Source: an uncultured Actinomycetes bacterium (GTDB taxonomy: Bacteria; Actinomycetota; Acidimicrobiia; Acidimicrobiales; Microtrichaceae). Taken from it: a DNA stretch of 6,607 nucleotides. Of this stretch, positions 1 through 5,562 are shown in pieces. The translations under genes were made by a program, and so were the position numbers. The stretch's first letter is position 1; each line of letters begins with the position of its first letter. The notes below the pieces were generated by a model. That model saw nothing but the letters and a program-made list of their open reading frames with translations, ran no database searches and had not been told where the DNA came from. The stretch covers positions 1-6,607 of the forward strand of contig CAIYXG010000039.1 of the NCBI GenBank assembly GCA_903930035.1. Reading direction: 5' to 3'.

Positions 1-439
1 CCGGCCCGGCGGGGCGGCCCAGCTCCTCTGCCGCGGCGAGCGCCGAGGGGCCGAGCACGGCCACGGGGTCGTCGCCCTCGCCGTCGCCGCCCGGCCGGGC
101 CACCAGCACCGACACGTGGTCGGACGCGGCCGGCACCAGCCGGAGGGCCGTGGTCCACGCCGGGGCGAAGCGCCGGTGGTCGGACAGCCACAGCTGGCGG
201 CGCCCGCCGTCGGCGTCCACCAGGGTGGCGAGGTCGTCGGCGGACAGGGGCGGGTCCACCAGCACGGCCGCGCCCCGCTCCAGGCCGACGAGCGCCAGCC
301 CCACCCGCTCGCCCGCCGAGGCGGCCACCACGAGGAGGTCGCCGCCGTTGGCGGTGCGGCGCAGGCCGGCGTCCTCGGCGGCCAGGGCGTGCAGCGCGGC
401 GGTGGGGCCGTCGCCGACCACCGTGAAGGTCTGGACCAC
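1..439 (-). CDS. Divergent Gfo/Idh/MocA-like oxidoreductase, partial (C-terminus outside window)
   Basis: The frame is open from a GTG at 439 to the window edge, giving 146 residues with the C-terminus missing. The start follows the stop of the upstream oxidoreductase gene by 2 bases, which suggests translational coupling; no clear Shine-Dalgarno is visible. The order of elements resembles the N-terminal Rossmann half of Gfo/Idh/MocA dehydrogenases: a first strand and turn (TVVGDGPT, about residues 6-13), a second strand (LLVVAAS, 35-41), a helix then VLVDPPLS (59-66), and SDHRRFAPA (86-94), which matches the family's 'NRRF.PA' stretch. Two things are odd. The segment between the first turn and the second strand is much shorter than usual, and the family's EKP, whose lysine is functionally important, reads DPP. 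It may be a degenerate member that no longer catalyses a redox reaction. The coding call is fairly firm; the family assignment is tentative and the substrate unknown. Confidence 0.55.
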   Translation of the reverse strand, partial: MVQTFTVVGDGPTAALHALAAEDAGLRRTANGGDLLVVAASAGERVGLALVGLERGAAVLVDPPLSADDLATLVDADGGRRQLWLSDHRRFAPAWTTALRLVPAASDHVSVLVARPGGDGEGDDPVAVLGPSALAAAEELGRPAGP

Positions 440-441
440 GG

Positions 442-1380
442 CTAGCGGCCGGTCATCCGGGCCACGACCGGCGCCATGGCGTCGGCGACCGGACCGCTGA
501 ACACGACGTACGACATGCCCCACCGCTCGCGGCGGGCCAGGAGCCGTTCCTCGATCTGCTCCAGGGTCCCCAGCAGGACGGCGGGGGACTCGAGGAGCTC
601 CTCGGCGCCGGTCCCGAAGATCTCGGCCAGGCTGCGGGCCCGGTCCTCCGCGTCGTCGCACACGCCGGCCAGGAACGCCAGGACGTTGAGCTCCAGGTCG
701 TCGAACCGGTCGCCGGCGGCCTCCCGGACCCAGGCGACCTTCTGGTCGGTCGGGCCGGGCAGCGCGTCGGTCGCCGCGTCGGTGCCGATCACCCCGGCCC
801 GCATGTTGGAGTTGATCCCGACGATGTCGGCGTGCCGTGCGGCCAGCGACAGCATGCGGGGCCCGCCGCCGCCCAGGAGCAGGGGCGGCCCGCCGGGCGT
901 GCGGGGGTGGGGGCGCAGCGTCAGTCCGGCGACCTGGTAGTGCGTGCCGGCCATGGTGGTCTCGGTCCCCGTGAAGAGCGCCCGGACCAGGGTGACGGCC
1001 TCCTCCAGGCGCTCGATGCGTCGTCCGGGCGGGTCGAGCGGGATCCCGGCCTGCTCGTAGTCGGAGACCATCCACCCGGCCCCCAGCCCCAGCTCGACCC
1101 GCCCGTCGCTCAGGACGTCCAGGGTCGACGTCTCGGTGGCCAGCGTCACCGGGTGCCGGTAGTCGTTGCCCAGGACCAGCGCCCCGACCTTCAGGGTCGT
1201 GGTCGCCCCGGCCGCCACCGCCAGCGCGGTCAGCGGGGCCAGCTGGTCCCCGAAGTGGTCCGGGACCATGAGCGAGCTGTAGCCGAGCGCCTCGACGTGG
1301 CGGGCCGTCTCGGCCCACGTCATCCCCTCGAGGGGCTGTGAGAGCTGGATGCCGAACCGGAAGCGCCGCGGGTGTGCCAT
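442..1380 (-). CDS. LLM-class F420-dependent oxidoreductase (MSMEG_2516-like)
   Basis: This encodes a 312-residue cytoplasmic protein, the normal length for a luciferase-like TIM-barrel flavin/F420 enzyme. Such enzymes transfer hydride between coenzyme F420 and an organic substrate; the substrate here is unknown. Visible landmarks are RFGIQL at the first strand (7-13), VPDHFGDQLAP (39-49), GNDYRHPV (71-78), the barrel stretch GRVELGLGAGW (93-103), the glycine-rich loop LLLGGGGPR (167-175), DRFDDLELNV (224-233) and a closing RRERWGMSYVVF (283-294). The combination resembles the actinobacterial family named after MSMEG_2516, recognised from memory. The frame is open further upstream, to 1689, but that extension lies antisense to the penicillin-binding protein gene and has no family resemblance. 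The ATG at 1380 puts the first barrel strand at residue 7, as expected. A TAGGTT box ends 7 bases before this ATG, suggesting a leaderless mRNA. Confidence 0.9.
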   Translation of the reverse strand: MAHPRRFRFGIQLSQPLEGMTWAETARHVEALGYSSLMVPDHFGDQLAPLTALAVAAGATTTLKVGALVLGNDYRHPVTLATETSTLDVLSDGRVELGLGAGWMVSDYEQAGIPLDPPGRRIERLEEAVTLVRALFTGTETTMAGTHYQVAGLTLRPHPRTPGGPPLLLGGGGPRMLSLAARHADIVGINSNMRAGVIGTDAATDALPGPTDQKVAWVREAAGDRFDDLELNVLAFLAGVCDDAEDRARSLAEIFGTGAEELLESPAVLLGTLEQIEERLLARRERWGMSYVVFSGPVADAMAPVVARMTGR

Positions 1381-1387
1381 GGGGCGC

Positions 1388-1393
1388 AACCTA
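1388..1393 (-). promoter_or_regulatory. Candidate -10 box (TAGGTT) of the F420 oxidoreductase gene
   Basis: On the minus strand TAGGTT is followed by exactly 7 bases and then the ATG at 1380. This fits the actinobacterial TANNNT -10 consensus, with transcription starting at or next to the A of the start codon. No convincing -35 hexamer is visible 17-18 bases upstream, and there is no Shine-Dalgarno. The call is inferred from spacing and consensus only. Confidence 0.45.
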
Positions 1394-1463
1394 CCGCCGT
1401 GCTCCCTGAGAGCCGGCTCCAAGAAGGACCGGTCGGACACCGCTCCGCCCCGGTGGCCACGGG

Positions 1464-1469
1464 TACCCT
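1464..1469 (+). promoter_or_regulatory. Candidate -10 box (TACCCT) of the penicillin-binding protein gene
   Basis: TACCCT matches TANNNT and is the best plus-strand candidate in the 136-base divergent gap 1381-1516. It overlaps the palindrome GGGTACCC (1461-1468). The expected transcription start is about 1476, giving a leader of roughly 40 bases before the ATG at 1517. No good -35 element is visible. Confidence 0.35.
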
Positions 1470-1475
1470 GCACGG

Positions 1476-1498
1476 GTGCCGCCGGGTGCTGGCGGCAC
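1476..1498 (+). promoter_or_regulatory. Perfect 8-bp stem-loop in the penicillin-binding protein leader
   Basis: The arms GTGCCGCC (1476-1483) and GGCGGCAC (1491-1498) are exact reverse complements around a 7-base loop, GGGTGCT. The left arm starts where transcription from the TACCCT box would be expected to begin, so the mRNA may carry a hairpin at its 5' end. The stem ends 18 bases before the ATG. It could act as an mRNA-stabilising or translation-controlling hairpin, or as a DNA operator dyad. It has no following U-run, so a terminator is unlikely. Confidence 0.4.
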
Positions 1499-1516
1499 AC
1501 CAGCCCCCGTTCCACG

Positions 1517-3661
1517 ATGCGTCGTCCCCGCTCCACCCTCGCCAAGTTCGCCACCACCTTCCTGGGCGGCGCCGTGGCGATCGCGCTCGTGTCGGGGGTG
1601 ACGATCGCGGTGGCGGCGCAGACCCCCAAGGCCCAGAGCTTCAGGCCGTTGTCCAAGCTCTCGCTCCCCGAGCTGCCCCAGGGCTCCACCCTCTACGACA
1701 TGAACGGCGCCCGCATGGGCCGCCTGACGGGTGCCGAGAACCGGGAGATCGTGGCGCTCTCGCAGATCTCCCCGCAGATGAAGAAGACGGTGCTCGCCGT
1801 CGAGGACCGGGACTTCTACCGCCACAACGGCGTGAGCGCCCGCTCGGTCGCCCGTGCCCTGAAGGCCAACACCGAGGCCGGCGGCGTCGCCCAGGGCGGG
1901 TCGACCATCACCCAGCAGCTGGTGAAGCTCACCATGGTGGGCAACGAGCGGACGCTCTCCCGCAAGCTCAAGGAGGCCAGCCTGGCCGTGCAGCTCGAGC
2001 GGCAGTTCTGCCAGGACACCACCAAGAAGGACTGCAAGGACCGCATCTTCGAGCAGTACCTGAACACGATCTACCTGGGCCGTGGTGCCTACGGGGTCCA
2101 GTCGGCCGCCCGCACCTACTTCGGGCTCGACGCCAAGGACCTCAACTGGGGGCAGGCCGCCACGCTCGTGTCGCTCATCCGCAACCCGACCGGCTACGAC
2201 CCGACCAGGTTCCCGGAGGTCGCCCGCGAGCGCCGTCGGGTCGTGCTCGACGTCGCGGTCGGCCAGGGGCTGCTCCCCAGGGACCAGGCCGACCTCTACA
2301 ACGAGGTCGAGCTCCCGACCGAGGTCCGGGAGCGGTCGACCGTGGCGTCCGCCGCCGACCTGTCCTACTTCGAGCGCAAGGTCCGGGACGAGCTCCTCCG
2401 CTCCTCGTGGCTCGCCCCGACGCCGGAGCTGCGGAAGTACCTGGTGTTCAACGGCGGGCTCAAGGTCTCCACCACCTACGACCCGCGCGCCCAGGAACTG
2501 GCCGAGGCTGCGGCCCGGACCAACCCGTTGAAGAAGGCCAACCCCGAGACCCAGGCGGTGGTCGCCTCGGTCGAGCCGGCCACCGGTGCGGTGCGTGCCG
2601 TCGTGGGCGAGGTCTCGACGCCCCGGGGCACCATCGTCGAGGTGGCCGACGCGAAGGTCGGCCGCTCGCCCGGCTCGTCGTTCAAGACCTTCACGTTCGC
2701 CGCGGCCATGGAGGCCGGCTACTCCGTCAACGACGTCATCTCCGCCAACCCGGCCCCGCCCCGCCTCTACGCCGGCTGGGGCGTGGAGGGGCCGTCGTGG
2801 CCGGCCGAGTGCAACGGCGGGGCCATGCCGCTCATCACGGCGCTCGCCAAGTCCAACAACTGCGCCTTCGTGCGGCTCCAGCAGGCGGTCGGCAGCGACA
2901 AGGTCGTCGACGTGGCCCGCCGTCTGGGCATCAACACGGTCCAGTCGCCCCGCGACGAGGTCCCCTCGCTCACCCTCGGCGGCGTCAGCGTGCGCCCGCT
3001 CGAGATGGCCGCCGCCTACGCCGCCATCGCCAACGACGGGAAGTACAACCCGCCGCACTTCATCACCAAGGTCGTCGACGGCAAGGGCAAGGTGATCTAC
3101 GAGTACACCCCGCCCAACACCCAGGCCATCAGCGTCCAGTCGGCCCGCGGGACGACCGCCGCGCTGCAGCAGGTGGTCCGCGCCGGCACCTATGCCGCCG
3201 GCGCTCTGCCCGAGGACCGGCCCGCCGCAGGCAAGACGGGGACGAACGAACAGGACAGCGGTGCCAACACCGACGTGTGGTTCGTGGGGTTCACCCCGGA
3301 GATGTCCACCGCCGTGTGGATCGGCAACCCCGGTGCGGTGACCAACATGCGGGGCGGCAAAGTGCAGGGCGGCTCGACCTCGGCCCGCGTGTGGCGGGCG
3401 TTCATGGCGCCCTACCTCGAGGGCCGGCCGGTCGTGAAGTTCGCGGCGGCGGACCCGTTCAAGGGCAAGGGCACGGTGAAGGACCCCTGGGGCGGGGAGA
3501 CGGGCCCCGTCGTCGGCTCGTCCACCGTCCCGGGCCGGGCGACCAAGCGGTCGTCGTCCACGACGGTGGGCCCGAACCCGTCCACCGCGCCCCCCACCAC
3601 GTCCCCGCCGCCGGCGACGTCGCCGCCGGCACCACCGGCGCCCGAGGCCGGGACGGGCTGA
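1517..3661 (+). CDS. Class A penicillin-binding protein (bifunctional glycosyltransferase/transpeptidase, PonA-like)
   Basis: A 714-residue membrane-anchored enzyme that polymerises lipid II into glycan strands and crosslinks the stem peptides. A basic N-terminus (MRRPRSTLAK) precedes one signal-anchor helix (about 13-34). The GT51 domain (about 80-255) shows EDRDFYRHNGV with catalytic Glu96, GGSTITQQLVK (128-137), RKLKEASLAVQLE (149-161, Glu153), EQYLNTIYLGRGAYG (179-193) and SLIRNPTGYDP (219-229). The transpeptidase domain has SSFK with nucleophile Ser387, SNN (446-448) and KTGT (573-576). The last 45 or so residues are a Pro/Ser/Thr-rich tail typical of actinobacterial class A proteins. 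All key residues are present. The ATG at 1517 is chosen because it puts a short basic leader before the helix; the frame is open back to 1349 but that extension looks non-coding. No Shine-Dalgarno is visible. A small insert between GT51 motifs 3 and 4 carries Cys165 and Cys173. It lies 44 bases before the next gene. Confidence 0.95.
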   Translation: MRRPRSTLAKFATTFLGGAVAIALVSGVTIAVAAQTPKAQSFRPLSKLSLPELPQGSTLYDMNGARMGRLTGAENREIVALSQISPQMKKTVLAVEDRDFYRHNGVSARSVARALKANTEAGGVAQGGSTITQQLVKLTMVGNERTLSRKLKEASLAVQLERQFCQDTTKKDCKDRIFEQYLNTIYLGRGAYGVQSAARTYFGLDAKDLNWGQAATLVSLIRNPTGYDPTRFPEVARERRRVVLDVAVGQGLLPRDQADLYNEVELPTEVRERSTVASAADLSYFERKVRDELLRSSWLAPTPELRKYLVFNGGLKVSTTYDPRAQELAEAAARTNPLKKANPETQAVVASVEPATGAVRAVVGEVSTPRGTIVEVADAKVGRSPGSSFKTFTFAAAMEAGYSVNDVISANPAPPRLYAGWGVEGPSWPAECNGGAMPLITALAKSNNCAFVRLQQAVGSDKVVDVARRLGINTVQSPRDEVPSLTLGGVSVRPLEMAAAYAAIANDGKYNPPHFITKVVDGKGKVIYEYTPPNTQAISVQSARGTTAALQQVVRAGTYAAGALPEDRPAAGKTGTNEQDSGANTDVWFVGFTPEMSTAVWIGNPGAVTNMRGGKVQGGSTSARVWRAFMAPYLEGRPVVKFAAADPFKGKGTVKDPWGGETGPVVGSSTVPGRATKRSSSTTVGPNPSTAPPTTSPPPATSPPAPPAPEAGTG
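3607..3630. repeat. 24-bp near-perfect palindrome in the tail of the penicillin-binding protein gene
   Basis: The core CGGCGACGTCGCCG (3612-3625) is a perfect 14-bp palindrome. After one mismatched pair (3611/3626) it continues for four more pairs, out to 3607/3630. It lies inside the Pro/Ser/Thr-coding region, about 30-55 bases before the stop codon. As RNA it could fold into a GC-only hairpin that slows readthrough into the next gene. Alternating CCG/GCC codons for proline and alanine produce such symmetry easily, so function is doubtful. Confidence 0.25.
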
Positions 3662-3692
3662 CGCCGCGTTCCTGCCCGCCGCTCCGGGCGCG

Positions 3693-3698
3693 TAGGGT
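3693..3698 (+). promoter_or_regulatory. Candidate -10 box (TAGGGT) of the zinc-ribbon gene
   Basis: TAGGGT fits TANNNT and is followed by 7 bases and then the ATG at 3706, the same geometry as the box before the oxidoreductase gene at 1380. Transcription would start at or beside the A of the start codon, giving a leaderless mRNA. A weak TTCCTG (3669-3674) sits 18 bases upstream. Part of the box is shared with the perfect palindrome GGGTGCACCC (3695-3704), a possible repressor site. The AGGG could alternatively act as a weak Shine-Dalgarno for an mRNA read through from the penicillin-binding protein gene. Confidence 0.45.
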
Positions 3699-3705
3699 GC
3701 ACCCG

Positions 3706-4419
3706 ATGGCAGCGCTCGACGACCTCCTCGCACTGCAGGCCCTCGACACCCGGATCGACCAGCTCGAGCACCAGCTGTCCACCCTGCCCGTGCGGGCCGA
3801 GATCGACGGGGCGACCGCCCGTCGTGCCGGTGCCGCCAGCGCCGCGGAGAGCGTCCGGGCCCGTCTGGCCGAGCTCCGCGCCACGCAGGAGCACCTCGAG
3901 TCACAGGCGGCCGAGTTCGAGCAGAAGGCGGCCGCGGCCGACGCCGCGCTCTACGACGGCTCGGTCACGGCCCACAAGGACCTCGAGGCCCTGCAGCACG
4001 AGATCGCCGGCTTCCGCCAGCGGCAGGCCAACTACGAGGACCAGGTGCTCGGCGTCATGGAGGAGGTCGAGCCGGTCGAGGCGGAGCTCGCCGACGCGGA
4101 GCACGTCGTGTCCGAGATCGACGCGGCGCTGGCCACGCTCGAGGAGCGCCTGCGGGTCGAGGCCGGCGACGTGGTGGCCGAGCTCGAGGGGGTCCGCGCC
4201 GAGCGGGACGCCGCCGTCGCCGGGGTCCCCGAGGACCTGCTGGCCGAGTACACCCCGCTGCGGGCACGCCTGGGCGGCACGGCGGTCGCCCGGCTGTCCG
4301 GCGCACGCTGCGAGGGCTGTTTCATGGAGATCCCCTCGGCCCAGCTCGAGCAGGTCCGCCGGCTCCCGGCCGAGACCGTCGCGACGTGCCCGGAGTGCGG
4401 GCGCATGCTCGTCCGCTGA
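3706..4419 (+). CDS. Coiled-coil C4-type zinc-ribbon protein (Rv2229c/MSMEG_4306-like)
   Basis: A 237-residue soluble protein of two parts. Residues 1-170 are charged heptad-like helices that should form a long antiparallel coiled-coil hairpin. The C-terminus holds a zinc ribbon with CEGC (202-205) and CPEC (228-231), 22 residues apart, which should bind one Zn2+ through four cysteines. Between the helices, LYDGSVTAHKDLEALQHEI (82-100) matches the conserved 'LY.G.V...K.L..LQ.EI' turn of this family. Relatives include mycobacterial Rv2229c and, more distantly, Helicobacter HP0958. The molecular role in actinobacteria is unclear; nucleic-acid binding is usually proposed. It precedes the membrane-protein gene by 18 bases and probably leads the three-gene run. 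The ATG at 3706 is supported by the family-like start MAALDDLLALQALD and the TAGGGT box 7 bases upstream. Confidence 0.9.
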   Translation: MAALDDLLALQALDTRIDQLEHQLSTLPVRAEIDGATARRAGAASAAESVRARLAELRATQEHLESQAAEFEQKAAAADAALYDGSVTAHKDLEALQHEIAGFRQRQANYEDQVLGVMEEVEPVEAELADAEHVVSEIDAALATLEERLRVEAGDVVAELEGVRAERDAAVAGVPEDLLAEYTPLRARLGGTAVARLSGARCEGCFMEIPSAQLEQVRRLPAETVATCPECGRMLVR

Positions 4420-4437
4420 GCCTGGGGCGTCGTTCCG

Positions 4438-4926
4438 GTGCTGCTCTGGTTCGCGGTGATGGGCGTGGTCGTCACGTTCTTCATCTTCCAGAGCCCTGCG
4501 ATCGACTACCGGCTGGTGGCCCTGGGCGCAGTACTGCCCGTGGTGGAGTCGCCGTTCTGGGCGGGCCCGCTGCACTCGCTGCTGGCCCCGACCGTGGTGC
4601 TGGTGCTGGTCATGGCCTGCACGGTGCGACGGCGGCTGGTGCGCCGTCGCTGGCTGGGGCTCCCGATCGGCATGTACTTCCACCTGGTGCTGGACCTGGC
4701 CTGGACCCGGACCGCCACGTTCTGGTGGCCGTTCGCCGGGCTGGAGCTCTCGCCGGGCCCCTCGCCCGAGCTGTCGCGCGGCATCTGGTCGATGGTCCTC
4801 GACCTGGTGGCCGTGCTCGTCGGCATCTGGGCGTACGGGCGCTTCGGGCTCGACGACCCGGACCGCCGTCAGCGGTTCCTGCGCACCGGCCAGCTCGACC
4901 GCGCCGTCATGGGGCCACGGCCGTGA
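4438..4926 (+). CDS. Small multi-pass membrane protein, resembling YdjM/DUF457 metal-dependent hydrolases
   Basis: A 162-residue hydrophobic protein with about four or five membrane segments (roughly 3-17, 26-37, 49-62, 74-88 and 117-133), basic loops between them (RRRLVRRR at 64-71) and a charged C-terminal tail. Polar residues sit in places that recall the YdjM/DUF457 inner-membrane putative hydrolases: Asp23 in AIDYR, His46 in GPLHSLLAP, and His82 with Asp86 in GMYFHLVLDLAW, followed by WWPF. These could form a metal site near the membrane, but the match is from memory and the biochemical role of the whole family is uncertain. The GTG at 4438 is chosen because it keeps the first hydrophobic segment intact and lies 18 bases after the zinc-ribbon stop, with a weak GGGG upstream; an in-frame ATG at 4459 is the alternative. 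Its stop codon TGA (4924-4926) overlaps the ribosome binding site of the phosphatase gene. Confidence 0.75.
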   Translation: MLLWFAVMGVVVTFFIFQSPAIDYRLVALGAVLPVVESPFWAGPLHSLLAPTVVLVLVMACTVRRRLVRRRWLGLPIGMYFHLVLDLAWTRTATFWWPFAGLELSPGPSPELSRGIWSMVLDLVAVLVGIWAYGRFGLDDPDRRQRFLRTGQLDRAVMGPRP

Positions 4927-4932
4927 AGGAGG
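4926..4932 (+). promoter_or_regulatory. Strong Shine-Dalgarno (AAGGAGG) of the phosphatase gene
   Basis: AAGGAGG starts on the last base of the preceding gene's TGA and lies 4 bases before the ATG at 4937. It is the only strong ribosome binding site seen in the window. It fixes the phosphatase start and suggests reinitiation by ribosomes that finish the membrane-protein gene, so the two are probably translated from one mRNA. The spacing is slightly short. Confidence 0.8.
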
Positions 4933-4936
4933 TCCG

Positions 4937-5557
4937 ATGACCACGACCCGCGCCGACCTGCTGCTGCTGCGCCACGGGCGCACCGTCGCCAACGCGTCGG
5001 GGCTGCTCCTCGGCCGCGCCGACCCGCCGCTCGACCCGACCGGCGAGCAGCAGGCCGCCGCGCTGGCCGCAGAGGTCTGCTCGGGCCGGTTCGGCCCGGT
5101 GGCCCGGATCGTGTCGAGCCCGCTCGCACGCACCCGGGCCACGGCCGCGGCCGTGTCGGCGCGGTCGGGGCTGCCGGTAGAGGTCGACGAGCGGCTCGTG
5201 GAGCTCGACTACGGCGACCTCGACGGGGTGGCGCTGGCCGACGTGCCGGCCGAGACCTGGGCCGCGTGGCGGTCCGACCTGTCGTTCCGCCCGCCGGGCG
5301 GGGAGACGCTGCTCGAGCTGTCGGCGCGGGTGCGGACGGTGTGCGAGGAGCTGCTGGCCCCCGAACGGGCGGCCGGCGTGACCGTCGTCGTGAGCCACGT
5401 CTCGCCGATCAAGGCGGCCGCGGCCTGGGCGATGGGCGTCGACGACTCGGTGAGCTGGCGCATGCACCTGGACCCGGCGTCGATCACCGCCGTCGTCGCC
5501 CGGGGGCGGTCCACGGCCCTCACGGTCTTCAACGACACGGCGCACCTGCACCGCTGA
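4937..5557 (+). CDS. Histidine phosphatase (phosphoglycerate mutase-like, CobC / Rv2228c C-terminal type)
   Basis: A 206-residue cytoplasmic enzyme of the branch-1 histidine phosphatase superfamily, which hydrolyses phosphomonoesters through a phosphohistidine intermediate. The catalytic core is complete: LLRHGRT (10-16) with nucleophile His13 and phosphate-binding Arg12, SSPLARTRAT (60-69) with Arg65, the acid/base region ERLVELDYGDLDG (85-97, probably Glu89), PPGGET (119-124), and VVVSHVSPIK (150-159) with the second histidine, His154. The C-terminal WRMHLDPASIT (174-184) closely resembles the end of the phosphatase domain of mycobacterial Rv2228c, a fusion of RNase HI with an alpha-ribazole/acid phosphatase domain. 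Here the protein begins directly at the phosphatase domain. The substrate cannot be read from sequence; alpha-ribazole 5'-phosphate is possible, but no other cobalamin gene lies nearby. It ends 5 bases before the stop of the convergent gene. Confidence 0.92.
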   Translation: MTTTRADLLLLRHGRTVANASGLLLGRADPPLDPTGEQQAAALAAEVCSGRFGPVARIVSSPLARTRATAAAVSARSGLPVEVDERLVELDYGDLDGVALADVPAETWAAWRSDLSFRPPGGETLLELSARVRTVCEELLAPERAAGVTVVVSHVSPIKAAAAWAMGVDDSVSWRMHLDPASITAVVARGRSTALTVFNDTAHLHR

Positions 5558-5562
5558 GAGGG

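Noticed and set aside
116..500. Plus-strand open frames over the left edge of the window.
   Set aside because: Their products are Arg/Gly/Ala-rich without motifs. The minus-strand frame gives a plausible Rossmann-like protein and abuts the upstream gene by 2 bases.
1476..1610. A possible leaderless small reading frame starting with GTG at 1476, overlapping the start of the penicillin-binding protein gene.
   Set aside because: It is out of frame with the main gene, its product is a low-complexity Pro/Ser/Ala/Arg-rich stretch, and its first codons form the stem-loop arm. Nothing beyond the GTG position supports it.
1381..1689. N-terminal extension of the F420 oxidoreductase up to 1689.
   Set aside because: The extension runs antisense to the start of the penicillin-binding protein gene, resembles no part of the family and would remove the promoter-like box. 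The ATG at 1380 gives the expected N-terminus.
1391..3904. An antisense frame open for over 800 codons across the penicillin-binding protein gene, and a second long plus-strand frame open from 1372 into the zinc-ribbon gene.
   Set aside because: Both are by-products of GC-rich codon bias in a long real gene. Their translations are Arg/Gly/Pro-rich with no domain motifs, while the true frame has complete GT51 and transpeptidase motifs. Only the part of the 1372 frame from 3706 onward is a real gene.
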